A DNA stretch of 64,000 bases from CAG-557 sp045540315 (GTDB lineage Bacteria; Bacillota; Clostridia; Oscillospirales; Acutalibacteraceae), in NCBI GenBank assembly GCA_045540315.1, contig JAZQHA010000168.1, forward strand, positions 1-64,000. The letters are read 5' to 3'. Position 1 is the first letter of the stretch, and each line of letters starts with the position of its first letter. Positions 35,062-43,733 of this stretch are shown in pieces. The position numbers and the translations under genes were made by a program. A model generated the notes under the pieces. That model worked only from the letters and a program-made list of their open reading frames with translations. It was not told the DNA's origin and ran no database searches.

Positions 35062-35708
35062 TTGAGGGGCTCGATGGGAGCGGCAAGGCTACGCAGACGA
35101 ATTTGCTTTGTGAGAAGCTTGCGAGGCAAGATAAGAACTTTTGTAAGCTGAGTTTTCCAGATTATAATGAGCCGTCTTCGGCACTTGTTAAAATGTACTT
35201 AAATTCGGAGTTTGGCGACTCGCCGGATGATGTGAATGTTTACGCGGTGAGCTCGTTTTATGCGGTAGATAGGTATGCGAGCTTTAAGAGGTTTTGGAAG
35301 TCTAACTACGAGAACGGACAAATTATAGTTGCGGACCGCTATACAACCTCTAATGCGATATATCAACTTTGCCGGTTGGACAAGTCTAACTGGGACGGGT
35401 ACCTCTCGTGGCTGGAGGACTATGAGTATGTCAAGTTGGCGTTGCCGCGACCAGATTTGGTGATTTACCTCGATATGCCTATTGAGGTGTCGCAGCAGCT
35501 AATGTCCGAGCGATATCACGGCGACGACTCGCAGAAGGATATACATGAAAAAAATGTGAACTTTTTGAAAAAGTGCCGAGAGGCTGCTATGTATACGGCG
35601 GAAAAGTTAAATTGGCAAGTCATTCCTTGTAGCGAGAATTTTCAGCCAAAGGCAGTTGACGTGATAGGTGCGGCGGTCGAGAACGTTTTTGCGCGGTATG
35701 TACGGTGA
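35037..35708 (+). CDS. tmk: Thymidylate kinase
   Basis: A 223-residue dTMP kinase. P-loop EGLDGSGKATQTNLL (about 8-22); VADRYTTSNAIYQ matches the DR motif; LIYLDMP-like LVIYLDMPIEVSQQLM and the lid SERYHGDDSQKDIHE follow. ATG 35037 lies within the thyX end, after AAAGGGGAAG. An in-frame extension to 34941 is only thyX antisense-frame reading and was dropped. Confidence 0.94.
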   Translation: MSNGKLIVIEGLDGSGKATQTNLLCEKLARQDKNFCKLSFPDYNEPSSALVKMYLNSEFGDSPDDVNVYAVSSFYAVDRYASFKRFWKSNYENGQIIVADRYTTSNAIYQLCRLDKSNWDGYLSWLEDYEYVKLALPRPDLVIYLDMPIEVSQQLMSERYHGDDSQKDIHEKNVNFLKKCREAAMYTAEKLNWQVIPCSENFQPKAVDVIGAAVENVFARYVR

Positions 35709-35734
35709 ATAAAGCTTGTACGGGAGATTGAAAA

Positions 35735-37039
35735 ATGAGTGATGTAAATAATAATTTTGAGGGTAGAAAGAAAAAAGTTCAAGATTTTGAGGTTACCATT
35801 GAAGAGACGGATAATCAACATGCCTCGATGGAAGACTTGATGAGTTATAGTGATGGTGCGAAGGAAAAACTTAATATGGCTACAAAAAAAGGTTCAACAA
35901 AATTTAAAAGAGTTAAAAAATCACCGAAAAATGTAAAGTTTTTCCGGCGCATGTGGCTTTTTATGATTTCTATGACTTGCTTTATGTTAGGACAATTCGT
36001 GATTTTTGGAACCCTGGATATGTTGTCCATCACAAGGAGTGAGTCGGTTGTCTCAATTGAGATTCCAAAGGGTGCTGGCAAAAATGAGGTCGCAAATATT
36101 TTATATAAAAATGGTGTTATTAATCAGCCTACATTTTTTAAGCTCTATTTGCTTTTGACTAAAGGCTCAAAAAAGTTTATTCCCGGTAGCTTTGAAATAA
36201 AAACAAATCTCGATTATGAGGCAACCATCAATTATTTACGATCGAACGCCAATCGCTTGGATACGGATGTTGTGGATGTTACGGTACCTGAGGGTAAAAA
36301 TATCATTGAGATTGCTGGGATTCTCGAGAAAAATGAGATTTGCTCGACAGATGAGTTTTTAAATGCTTGCAAGTCGAGTGAGTTCGATAAAGAATTTAGC
36401 TTTTTAAAAGAGGTAAAAGGCTCAGAGGTGATTTATAAGCTCGAGGGCTATCTTTTCCCGGATACTTATACATTTTATAAGAATGTTGAGCCGCGTACTG
36501 TCATAAGAAAAATGCTGAATAACTTTAATAACAAAATAAGTAAGAAGTTGTTAATTGATGAGTCGAATGAAAAGGTTAGCGTGAAAACCCTAGCAGATAG
36601 AAAATCAATGTCGATTGCGGATGTCATCAATATGGCAGCACTCATTCAAGCAGAGGCCTCAAACGATGCAGATATGCCAGGTGTTTCGGCCGTAATTAGT
36701 AATCGCTTGCACACTAAGAAAACCGGTGGAATGTCACCTTTTGGAGATGCGATTAATGGTTGCCTGTGCGTTGATGCGACGGTTTGGTATCCTTATCGGA
36801 GTAAGGAAAGAGTGCCTCAAAATATGGTCGAAAGCTATGAGAGTCCATATAACACATATAAATTTAGCGGTTTGCCAAAGGGTGCGATTTGTAATCCTGG
36901 CTTGACTGCCATGGAGACGGTACTGAATCATAAGCCTACACAGTATTATTTTTACTGTCACGACAAGGATGGCAAAACCTACTATGCAAAGACTTTTTCG
37001 GAGCACGGTGCGAACTTGCGCAAGGCTGGATTAAACTAG
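35735..37039 (+). CDS. mltG: Endolytic transglycosylase MltG
   Basis: A 434-residue membrane-anchored lytic transglycosylase cutting nascent glycan strands. A cytoplasmic N-terminus of about 75 residues, a helix (LFMISMTCFMLGQFVIFG), a LysM-like domain and a YceG domain (about 215-434) with the catalytic-Glu motif MAALIQAEAS and the SPYNTYKFSGLPKGAICNPG signature split around 385-404. It starts with ATG after GGAGATTG. R11 follows directly. Confidence 0.93.
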   Translation: MSDVNNNFEGRKKKVQDFEVTIEETDNQHASMEDLMSYSDGAKEKLNMATKKGSTKFKRVKKSPKNVKFFRRMWLFMISMTCFMLGQFVIFGTLDMLSITRSESVVSIEIPKGAGKNEVANILYKNGVINQPTFFKLYLLLTKGSKKFIPGSFEIKTNLDYEATINYLRSNANRLDTDVVDVTVPEGKNIIEIAGILEKNEICSTDEFLNACKSSEFDKEFSFLKEVKGSEVIYKLEGYLFPDTYTFYKNVEPRTVIRKMLNNFNNKISKKLLIDESNEKVSVKTLADRKSMSIADVINMAALIQAEASNDADMPGVSAVISNRLHTKKTGGMSPFGDAINGCLCVDATVWYPYRSKERVPQNMVESYESPYNTYKFSGLPKGAICNPGLTAMETVLNHKPTQYYFYCHDKDGKTYYAKTFSEHGANLRKAGLN

Positions 37040-37237
37040 GGAGTGCCTCACATGTATAGCATTTTCGCAAGCCGCAACGGCGCCGCGAGGCGCCGAAGGC
37101 CCCTACGGGGCCTTCGGCCAGACCCAAGCGCAACAAAGTTGGCTTGGGTCCACAAAGAAAATAAGAATTTATTTTCTTTGGCCTCGCGGCCGTGGCGGCG
37201 GACTAGAAAAAAGCTATAAACGTGGTCACTCCCTTAG
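37036..37237. repeat. Four-way-junction repeat R11 with terminal inverted repeats
   Basis: Core 37082-37190. Arms GCCGAAGGCCCC/GGGGCCTTCGGC, GACCCAAGCGCAAC...GTTGGCTTGGGTC, and ACAAAGAAAATAA/TTATTTTCTTTG. Ends CTAGGGAGTGCCTCAC (37036-37051) and GTGGTCACTCCCTTAG (37222-37237) are imperfect inverted repeats and match the R4 termini. The left end includes the mltG stop codon. Confidence 0.92.
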
Positions 37238-37262
37238 ATTCAATTGAGGAAAGAGGATATTT

Positions 37263-38483
37263 TTGGAAAACAGTGTAAAGAAAATAAGGCCGGAGATTTT
37301 ATCGCCAGCGGGAGATATGGAGCGATTAGTTTCTGCTGTAAAATTCGGTGCAGATGCGGTTTATTTAGCGGGCAAAGCTTTTGGCATGAGGACGTCGCCA
37401 AATAATTTTGGCGAAGAGGAGCTTGTGGATGCGGTTAAATTTGCACACGAGAATAATGTCAAGGTTTATTTAACGTGCAACACTTTGCCGCGAAATGATG
37501 AAGTAGATAAATTACCTGAGTTTATTCAAAGTGCCGTTAGGGCTGATGTTGATGCATTTATTATAGCGGACATAGGTGTTTTACAGATGGTAAAAAAATA
37601 CGCGCCTAATACGGATGTTCATATTTCGACGCAGGCTGGTGTTGTTAATTACCTTACAGCGCAGACTTTTTACGACATGGGAGCGAAACGTGTTGTTTTG
37701 GCGCGAGAGTTGTCGCTTGAGGACATAGCTACAATTCGAGCCAAGACGGATAATAACCTAGAGTTAGAGGTTTTTGTGCACGGCTCGATGTGCGTATCTT
37801 TCTCTGGACGTTGTCTTTTATCGAGCTATTTAACGGGTCGAGATGCAAATCGAGGAGACTGTGCTCAGCCGTGTCGATGGAAGTATAATTTGGTTGAAGA
37901 GAATCGACCGGGACAATTTTTCCCGGTTATTGAGGAAAGTAACGGCACATATTTTTTAAACTCGAGAGATCTTTGCATGATAAATCATCTTTCAGAGGTA
38001 GTTAAAGCGGGAGCAACTAGTTTGAAAATAGAGGGGAGAGCGAAGTCTGCTTATTACGTGGCCGTGACGACGAATGCCTACAAGCACGCAATAAATGCTT
38101 ATATAGCAAGCCAGCCAATTGAGTCTTGGGTTAGTGAGGAACTTGAAAAAATCAGTCATCGTGAGTATAACACAGGATTCTTTTTTGGAAACGAACCGGG
38201 TCAAGTCTATGACAATGGTGGTTATGTTCGCGGCTATGATGTGGTGGCAGTATGTGATGGTTACAACGATGGTATGATGGAAATTTCTCAGCGGAACAAG
38301 TTCTTTAAAGGTGATACACTAGATGTCTTAGAGCCTGGTGGCAAGCCGTTTTTATTAAAAGTTGAGAAAATTTTTGATCAGTGGGGCAAAGAGGTTGATT
38401 CTACACCGCACGCGATGCAAAAGTTATTTGTACCGGTAAATAGAAAAGTTTTGCCAGGTGCGTATTTGCGCAAAAAAAGATGA
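37263..38483 (+). CDS. Peptidase U32 family protein (RNA hydroxylation type)
   Basis: A 406-residue member of family U32. EILSPAGDMERLVSAVKFGADAVYL (about 11-35), ELEVFVHGSMCVSFSGRCLLS and NRGDCAQPCRWKY are diagnostic. Characterised relatives (TrhP, RlhA) perform tRNA or 23S rRNA hydroxylation rather than proteolysis. It starts with TTG at 37263 after GAGGA. Mid-length (about 400) like TrhP without the long extension. Confidence 0.88.
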   Translation: MENSVKKIRPEILSPAGDMERLVSAVKFGADAVYLAGKAFGMRTSPNNFGEEELVDAVKFAHENNVKVYLTCNTLPRNDEVDKLPEFIQSAVRADVDAFIIADIGVLQMVKKYAPNTDVHISTQAGVVNYLTAQTFYDMGAKRVVLARELSLEDIATIRAKTDNNLELEVFVHGSMCVSFSGRCLLSSYLTGRDANRGDCAQPCRWKYNLVEENRPGQFFPVIEESNGTYFLNSRDLCMINHLSEVVKAGATSLKIEGRAKSAYYVAVTTNAYKHAINAYIASQPIESWVSEELEKISHREYNTGFFFGNEPGQVYDNGGYVRGYDVVAVCDGYNDGMMEISQRNKFFKGDTLDVLEPGGKPFLLKVEKIFDQWGKEVDSTPHAMQKLFVPVNRKVLPGAYLRKKR

Positions 38484-38492
38484 GATGAAAAT

Positions 38493-38524
38493 GGCCCCGG
38501 CGCGCGGTATAGTGCGCCGGGGCC
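38493..38524. terminator. Strong bidirectional hairpin with loop GCGGTATAGT
   Basis: Perfect 11-bp stem GGCCCCGGCGC/GCGCCGGGGCC between convergent genes. The 10-nt loop GCGGTATAGT is identical to that of the hairpin at 61903-61928, though the stems differ. No strong T-run follows on either strand. Confidence 0.75.
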
Positions 38525-38532
38525 TTAAGATA

Positions 38533-39096
38533 TTATCGATTTTTTAACTTTATAAATTTAATATCATCAAAATTACAAATTAAAAGTTCGCCAGTATTTG
38601 AGTCTCGTAGGATTATATAATTATCACCGAGGCCAACAAGAGTACCTTCCTGAGCTACAAGGGTATTGGTGCCAACTAAAAATTGTATTTTTACCATCTG
38701 GCCGATTTGTTTTTGCAAAAATTCCTTCATATCCTTTTCGGGTTGCATGTTATTTTGTGGCGCTGAAATGACATCTGGTTGCATGTTTTCGAGAGATTCT
38801 CTATTAGAAGGAAAAGTTTGTTCTTGCCGCTGAGGTGCCGCTGGAACCATGCTGGAGGAGCCGTCATTATTGGTGCCATTGTTCGAAGATGTTAAAGTTT
38901 GTTGCATATTGGCGCTGGAGGCACTATTTTGTACGTTATTATTGATTGGTTCGTTCCAGGTTGAGGAATTTAGATTATATCCGATTAAGTCTTCGACGTT
39001 AGACTGTGGAGTTTCCATTAGTTCATTAATGCCGTAAAGTCGATTTAAATCTAGCGGTTGTCGAGCGATATTATTTTCGCTGTTCATGTTTACCAT
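38533..39096 (-). CDS. Protein with C-terminal small beta-barrel domain, possibly spore-coat related
   Basis: A 187-residue protein. The N-terminal two thirds are low-complexity, rich in Asn, Gln, Ser and Pro. The C-terminal 65 residues (FLQKQIGQMVKIQFLVGTN... DNYIILRDSNTGELLICNFDDIKFIKL) resemble the small beta-barrel of GerQ-like coat proteins. ATG 39096 follows AGGAGG (39104-39109). A coat role fits the sporulating host but is inference from a weak resemblance. Confidence 0.55.
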   Translation of the reverse strand: MVNMNSENNIARQPLDLNRLYGINELMETPQSNVEDLIGYNLNSSTWNEPINNNVQNSASSANMQQTLTSSNNGTNNDGSSSMVPAAPQRQEQTFPSNRESLENMQPDVISAPQNNMQPEKDMKEFLQKQIGQMVKIQFLVGTNTLVAQEGTLVGLGDNYIILRDSNTGELLICNFDDIKFIKLKNR

Positions 39097-39212
39097 GCAA
39101 ATCCTCCTAAAAATATAAATATATTGCATAATATGAAGTAAGCTGCTTTTTGTTACTGTAAGTTTTGGCATAAAGAAAAAATTAAGGGAGCGCTCTAATT
39201 AAATGCCGCGGC

Positions 39213-39325
39213 GCCGCGAGGCGCCGAATGCCTGTTAGGGCATTCGGCTAATCCAAAGCACAACAAAGTTGGGCTTTGGACCACAACGAAAATAAATAAA
39301 TATTTATTTTCGTTGGCCTCGCGGC
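39213..39325. repeat. Four-way-junction repeat R12
   Basis: Outer stem GCCGCGAGGC/GCCTCGCGGC; arms GCCGAATGCC/GGCATTCGGC, TCCAAAGCACAACAAAG...GGGCTTTGGA, CAACGAAAATAAATAA/TTATTTATTTTCGTTG. GAGCGCTC occurs at both ends (39188-39195 and 39365-39372), bounding a 185-bp unit. It lies between divergent genes, just upstream of the remA promoter. Confidence 0.9.
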
Positions 39326-39388
39326 CGCGAGCGGCAAGCCTTTAAAAGGAGAAGATACTCAATGGAGCGCTCACAAGTTATACGCGGT

Positions 39389-39418
39389 TTGACAGGATAA
39401 TCAGAAAATTGATACAAT
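39389..39418 (+). promoter_or_regulatory. Promoter of remA-gmk-rpoZ
   Basis: TTGACA (39389-39394), an 18-bp spacer, TACAAT (39413-39418). Confidence 0.8.
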
Positions 39419-39481
39419 ATAAAAAAGAGTCATTTATTTGATTTGCCTAATGCGTATGTAAGTAGTGACGAGGAGCTAAGC

Positions 39482-39754
39482 ATGAAATTTATAAATATCG
39501 GGTTCGGAAATATGGTGTCGTCAACAAGAATTATAGCGATTGTCAGTCCAGAATCTGCACCAGTAAAGCGAGTTATTTCTGATGCACGAAGCAAAAATGA
39601 GCTAATTGATGCAACTTGTGGAAGACGAACACGTGCGGTACTTGTGACAGATAGCGAACATATTATTCTTTCGGCGTTGCAGCCAGAGACTATTGCAAAT
39701 AGGTTAAAAGGCGATGTCTCGACAGATGAGGAGGACGCGGCGTTATATGAGTAG
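39482..39754 (+). CDS. remA: RemA/DUF370-family regulator
   Basis: A 90-residue DNA-binding protein. MKFINIGFGNMVSSTRIIAIVSPESAP and the RDGRRTRAVLV-like CGRRTRAVLVTDS segment identify the family. In Bacillus subtilis RemA activates matrix and osmoprotection genes. Its position before gmk-rpoZ is conserved in Firmicutes. ATG 39482 follows GAGGAGC. Its stop overlaps the gmk start. Confidence 0.93.
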   Translation: MKFINIGFGNMVSSTRIIAIVSPESAPVKRVISDARSKNELIDATCGRRTRAVLVTDSEHIILSALQPETIANRLKGDVSTDEEDAALYE

Positions 39755-40370
39755 TAAAGGCTTGCTAATTGTGCTATCTGGACCATCAGGTTGCGGAAAG
39801 GATACGATTTTAGAAGCACTTTTTCAGACGGATGAAAATATAGTAAAATCAGTCTCAGCGACGACCCGCCAACCTAGAGCGAGCGAAATTGATGGGAAAG
39901 ATTACTTTTTTGTATCGAAGGAGGATTTTACCAAGGCAATTGCAAATAATGAAATGCTTGAATATACAACGTATTGCGAAAATTATTATGGTACTAAAAA
40001 AAATGCCGTGGATGAGTTGCGAAATGATGGCAAAGACGTAATCTTGAAAATTGAAGTTGATGGTGCGATGCAAATCAAGGAAAAGTGTCCGGACTCAATT
40101 GGAATATTTATTTTGCCGCCATCAATGGAAATTTTAGCGGACAGGCTCTCAAAACGTGGAACAGAAACTAGTTGCTCCTTAGAAAATAGGTTAAATCGAG
40201 CAAAAGAAGAAGTGCAGTTTGCGACTAACTACGATTACGTTGTGGTGAACGATGACATAAAAATGTGCGCGCAAGATATATATTCAATTATTAAATCGGA
40301 AAAATTACGTACAGGTAGGCGCGAAAATATTATTAATGAGGTGTTGTTACAATGCAAAAACAATCTATAG
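39747..40370 (+). CDS. gmk: Guanylate kinase
   Basis: A 207-residue GMP kinase. P-loop LSGPSGCGKDTIL (about 9-21), SVSATTRQPRASEIDGKDYFFV binds GMP. GAGGAGGA precedes the ATG, which overlaps the remA stop. It overlaps rpoZ by 19 bp. Confidence 0.96.
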   Translation: MSSKGLLIVLSGPSGCGKDTILEALFQTDENIVKSVSATTRQPRASEIDGKDYFFVSKEDFTKAIANNEMLEYTTYCENYYGTKKNAVDELRNDGKDVILKIEVDGAMQIKEKCPDSIGIFILPPSMEILADRLSKRGTETSCSLENRLNRAKEEVQFATNYDYVVVNDDIKMCAQDIYSIIKSEKLRTGRRENIINEVLLQCKNNL

Positions 40371-40555
40371 AGGAATTGATGGCTGGCAAAAAAAGTAAGT
40401 ACTCTCTTGTGATGGGTGTGGCAAAACGTGCCCGCGAAATTGCTGACATCGCTGACTTAAATGGGCAAGAGTTGCTAGAAAAACCAGTAAACTTGGCAGC
40501 AAAAGACTTTAAAGACGGCAAATATGAGCTTTTTGAGCCGGAGATAAATGACTAA
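40352..40555 (+). CDS. rpoZ: RNA polymerase omega subunit
   Basis: A 67-residue omega subunit. SKYSLVMGVAKRAREIADIA is the conserved core, and the AAKDF segment near the end is typical of Firmicutes omega. Translationally coupled to gmk. coaBC, usually next, is missing; priA follows directly. Confidence 0.94.
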   Translation: MQKQSIEELMAGKKSKYSLVMGVAKRAREIADIADLNGQELLEKPVNLAAKDFKDGKYELFEPEIND

Positions 40556-40582
40556 TTTTTAGGTTTGGATTGAGGAAAGGTT

Positions 40583-43042
40583 ATGGCAGAGGAACTTATT
40601 GTGCAGGTGGCGGTCGACCAGATTGTTTACCACCTTGATAAGCCATATGACTATAAAATTTCGGCTGACTGGGTAAGTAACATAAAGCCTGGTTGTCGGG
40701 TCTTAGTTCCATTTGGGGCGGGCAACAAAAAGCGCCAAGGGATTGTTTTGCAAACAACTTTTTCCTCAAAGACCGATAAGCTAAAGACTGTTTTTGCGGT
40801 GCTGGATTCGGCGCCGCTTTTGAATGGTGAAATGTTAAAACTTGCCGAGTTTATGAAGCAAAAATATTTTTGTACGCTCTTCGATGCAATTAAATTAATG
40901 ATTCCCGCTGGTATGAATTTTAAGCTTCAGGAACACTTTAAGATAGCCAATAAAGTTGAGAATGAAACGGGCATTTTTTACGATGAAACAGAAAAAAAAC
41001 TCATCTCGTATCTGCAAAGTGAGCCAACTTGGTTTTCGAAAGAACACTTGCTGAATAAATTTGGCGCAGGGACTCTTAACTGCTTAAAATCGCTGGAAAC
41101 ACAAGGCGTAATTGAGAAAAAAGAGGTCGAGAAGAGAACCTTAGCCGATGCTAAAGTAAAAATGGTTAAGCTAAAACAAGTTTTGCCAGACGATTTGAAA
41201 CTGACGCCCAAACAAAAGCTTGTATATGAGGTTTTGCAAAATAAAGGTGGCCAAAGTTGCTCTGTTAAGGAAATAATGTACTTGACGGGTGTGGGCGCCT
41301 CGGTGGTTGAGAAGTTGGTGCAGAAGAATGTAGCGGAGTTTTTTGAGGACAAAGTTTACAGAGACCCGTATAAGAATGTAAAATTTTCGCAAGTTTCGCA
41401 GAAAATAAATTTAACTCAAGAGCAAACAGCGGCATATCACTCCATAAAAGATGCATACTTGTCGGAGGAGTATCGAGTCTCGTTGCTGTATGGCGTTACC
41501 GGAAGCGGAAAGACCTCTGTGTTTATGAAGTTAATTCAAGACGTTGTTGCAAAAGGCGAGAACGTTATTGTGATGGTTCCGGAGATTGCTTTGACGCCTC
41601 AGATGGTAGCTGCTTTTAAAAGTCGCTTCGAGGATAAGGTAGCGGTTTTTCATAGCGGACTTTCTCAAGGTGAGCGTCTTGATGAATATAAGCGGGTAAA
41701 AGATGGCCTTGTGAATGTGGTTATCGGGACGCGTTCGGCGGTATTTGCTCCGTTTGAGAATATTGGTTTGATTATAATCGATGAGGAGCAAGAAAGTAGC
41801 TACAAGTCTGATTCAGCACCAAGGTATCATTCGCGTGAGGTTGCGAAAATGCGTTGTGCGTACCATAAATGTCTGCTTTTACTTTCCTCTGCGACGCCAT
41901 CTGTTGAGAGCTTTTTCTGGACGAAAAATAAAAACTATAGCATAAACGTATTGAAAAATCGCTACTCCGGTGCGAATTTACCTGAAGTTTCGATTGTCGA
42001 CATGAATAAGGAGTTGGAGGCCGGGAATTGTACGGCCTTAAGTCGAGAGCTTGACGAAAAATTATCACGAAATCTTGAGGCGCGTAAGCAATCAATTTTG
42101 CTGCTCAATCGGAGAGGATATAATACTTTAGTTGTGTGCAGCGCGTGTTCTCAAGTTGTCACTTGCCCGAGTTGCAGTATTTCGTTAACTTATCACTTGG
42201 CGAATAAAAAACTTATGTGCCATTACTGTGGTTTTTCAATGGATATTACTGGAAAGTGTCCGTCTTGCCACGAAAAGCAACTGAAGTATCGTGGCGAGGG
42301 CACTCAAAAAATAGAGTTTGATTTACAAGAGCGATTTCCTCAAGCGAGAGTTTTGCGGATGGATACGGATGCCATGATGTCGAAGTTTGCTTATGAGGAG
42401 AAACTTAGGGCTTTTGAGGATGGAAAGTACGATATCATGTTGGGCACGCAGATGGTTGCAAAGGGGTTGAATTTTCCAAATGTAACTTTGGTGGGTGTTT
42501 TATCGGCGGATCAGGCCTTATATAGTGGAGACTTTCGAAGCTATGAGCGAACATTTTCTTTGCTTACTCAAGTTGTAGGGCGTGCTGGTCGCGCAAAGGA
42601 TAAAGGCTATGCGGTTATTCAGACGTCTACTCCAGAAAATTCAGTTATAAAGTTGGCTGCTCAGCAGGATTATGACTCATTTTACAACGACGAAATAAAT
42701 ATGAGAAAAGTGATGCTATATCCTCCGTTTGTGAAGCTTTGTGTAGTGGGTTTCTCTGGCGAAAAAGAAATTAAAGTGCTCAATGCCGCAATTGAATTTT
42801 TTCATATCTTAAAGACGAAAGTGCAAAAGGAATACCCAAAGTTTGCAATTAAAATTCTTGGGCCTGCCCCAGCTCAGATTATTAAGGTGAGTAACAAGTT
42901 TCGGTATAAAATTATTATGAAGTTTGTAGATGAAAAAACGTTGCAGCGTTTGATAAAAGATACTATGCTAGAGTTTGGAAAATGTAAAAAGTATTCGGGT
43001 ATTAGCTTATTCGTAGATGTGAACCCCGATGCGATTTTGTAA
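40583..43042 (+). CDS. priA: Primosomal replication restart helicase PriA
   Basis: An 819-residue superfamily 2 helicase reloading the replisome at stalled forks. The N-terminal DNA-binding domain covers about 1-110. Walker A is YGVTGSGKTSVFMK (about 305-318), DEEQ motif IIIDEEQESSYKSD. A zinc region has eight cysteines (CSACSQVVTCPSC, CHYCG, CPSC). Helicase motif V-VI: LGTQMVAKGLNFPNVTLVGV, QVVGRAGRAKD. SD GAGGAAAGG precedes the ATG. Confidence 0.96.
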   Translation: MAEELIVQVAVDQIVYHLDKPYDYKISADWVSNIKPGCRVLVPFGAGNKKRQGIVLQTTFSSKTDKLKTVFAVLDSAPLLNGEMLKLAEFMKQKYFCTLFDAIKLMIPAGMNFKLQEHFKIANKVENETGIFYDETEKKLISYLQSEPTWFSKEHLLNKFGAGTLNCLKSLETQGVIEKKEVEKRTLADAKVKMVKLKQVLPDDLKLTPKQKLVYEVLQNKGGQSCSVKEIMYLTGVGASVVEKLVQKNVAEFFEDKVYRDPYKNVKFSQVSQKINLTQEQTAAYHSIKDAYLSEEYRVSLLYGVTGSGKTSVFMKLIQDVVAKGENVIVMVPEIALTPQMVAAFKSRFEDKVAVFHSGLSQGERLDEYKRVKDGLVNVVIGTRSAVFAPFENIGLIIIDEEQESSYKSDSAPRYHSREVAKMRCAYHKCLLLLSSATPSVESFFWTKNKNYSINVLKNRYSGANLPEVSIVDMNKELEAGNCTALSRELDEKLSRNLEARKQSILLLNRRGYNTLVVCSACSQVVTCPSCSISLTYHLANKKLMCHYCGFSMDITGKCPSCHEKQLKYRGEGTQKIEFDLQERFPQARVLRMDTDAMMSKFAYEEKLRAFEDGKYDIMLGTQMVAKGLNFPNVTLVGVLSADQALYSGDFRSYERTFSLLTQVVGRAGRAKDKGYAVIQTSTPENSVIKLAAQQDYDSFYNDEINMRKVMLYPPFVKLCVVGFSGEKEIKVLNAAIEFFHILKTKVQKEYPKFAIKILGPAPAQIIKVSNKFRYKIIMKFVDEKTLQRLIKDTMLEFGKCKKYSGISLFVDVNPDAIL

Positions 43043-43065
43043 AAAAATAGAGGGATGTGTATATT

Positions 43066-43539
43066 ATGGCAGTTCGAAATGTAGTATTAGAAGGAGATCC
43101 TGTCTTGACAAAAAAGTGCCGTGTCGTTGAGAAGTTTGATGAGAGGTTAGCTCAACTTATCGACGATATGGTCGAAACTATGCACTTGAAAAATGGCGTC
43201 GGTTTAGCCGCTCCACAAGTGGGAATATTAAAAAGAGTCGTTGTAATTCAAATCGAGCCAAATGGAAAAATTTTTGAGCTCGTTAATCCAGAAATTATCG
43301 AGACTTCAGGTGCCCAGGAAAGCGTAGAGGGCTGCTTGTCTTGTCCGGGTGAGTTTGGCATTACCCGTAGGCCTATGAAAGTTAAAATAAAAGCGCAAGA
43401 TCGTTTCGGCAATGAGCATTTCTACATGGGTGAGGCCCTACTTGCTAAAGCCTTTTGCCACGAGATCGATCATCTTGATGGAATTTTATTTAAGACCCAT
43501 GCTATTCGCATGCTTGAGCCGGATGAGCTTGATGGTTAA
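43066..43539 (+). CDS. def: Peptide deformylase
   Basis: A 157-residue metalloenzyme removing N-formyl groups from nascent proteins. The three motifs are present: GVGLAAPQVG (about 45-54), EGCLSCPG (Cys ligand) and HEIDHLDG (two His and catalytic Glu). ATG 43066 after GAGGGATG. Followed by R13, then fmt, completing the formylation cycle. Confidence 0.96.
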   Translation: MAVRNVVLEGDPVLTKKCRVVEKFDERLAQLIDDMVETMHLKNGVGLAAPQVGILKRVVVIQIEPNGKIFELVNPEIIETSGAQESVEGCLSCPGEFGITRRPMKVKIKAQDRFGNEHFYMGEALLAKAFCHEIDHLDGILFKTHAIRMLEPDELDG

Positions 43540-43563
43540 TTTGAAATTGCGTTAAAGCAATAA

Positions 43564-43681
43564 GCCAAGGCGCGGGCACCGCCCATGCATCTTTGATGCA
43601 TGGGCGGGAACAAAATTTAAATTTTGTTCCCGCCTGGCCCAACATATTTTACGTTGGGCCGGGCGGTGCCCGCGCCTTGGC
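43564..43681. repeat. Four-way-junction repeat R13, same architecture with unrelated sequence
   Basis: The outer stem is GCCAAGGCGCGGGCACC (43564-43580) with GGTGCCCGCGCCTTGGC (43665-43681), perfect over 17 bp. Three arms follow directly: GCCCATGCAT/ATGCATGGGC (43581-43605), GGGAACAAAATTT/AAATTTTGTTCCC (43606-43631), GGCCCAAC/GTTGGGCC (43636-43660). None of these matches the other copies, but size, number of arms and order of contact are the same. It interrupts def-fmt. Confidence 0.9.
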
Positions 43682-43733
43682 AAGCGAGAGTCTACAATTT
43701 TTTGAACTAACATAAAGGTAAAGGGTGATAAAG

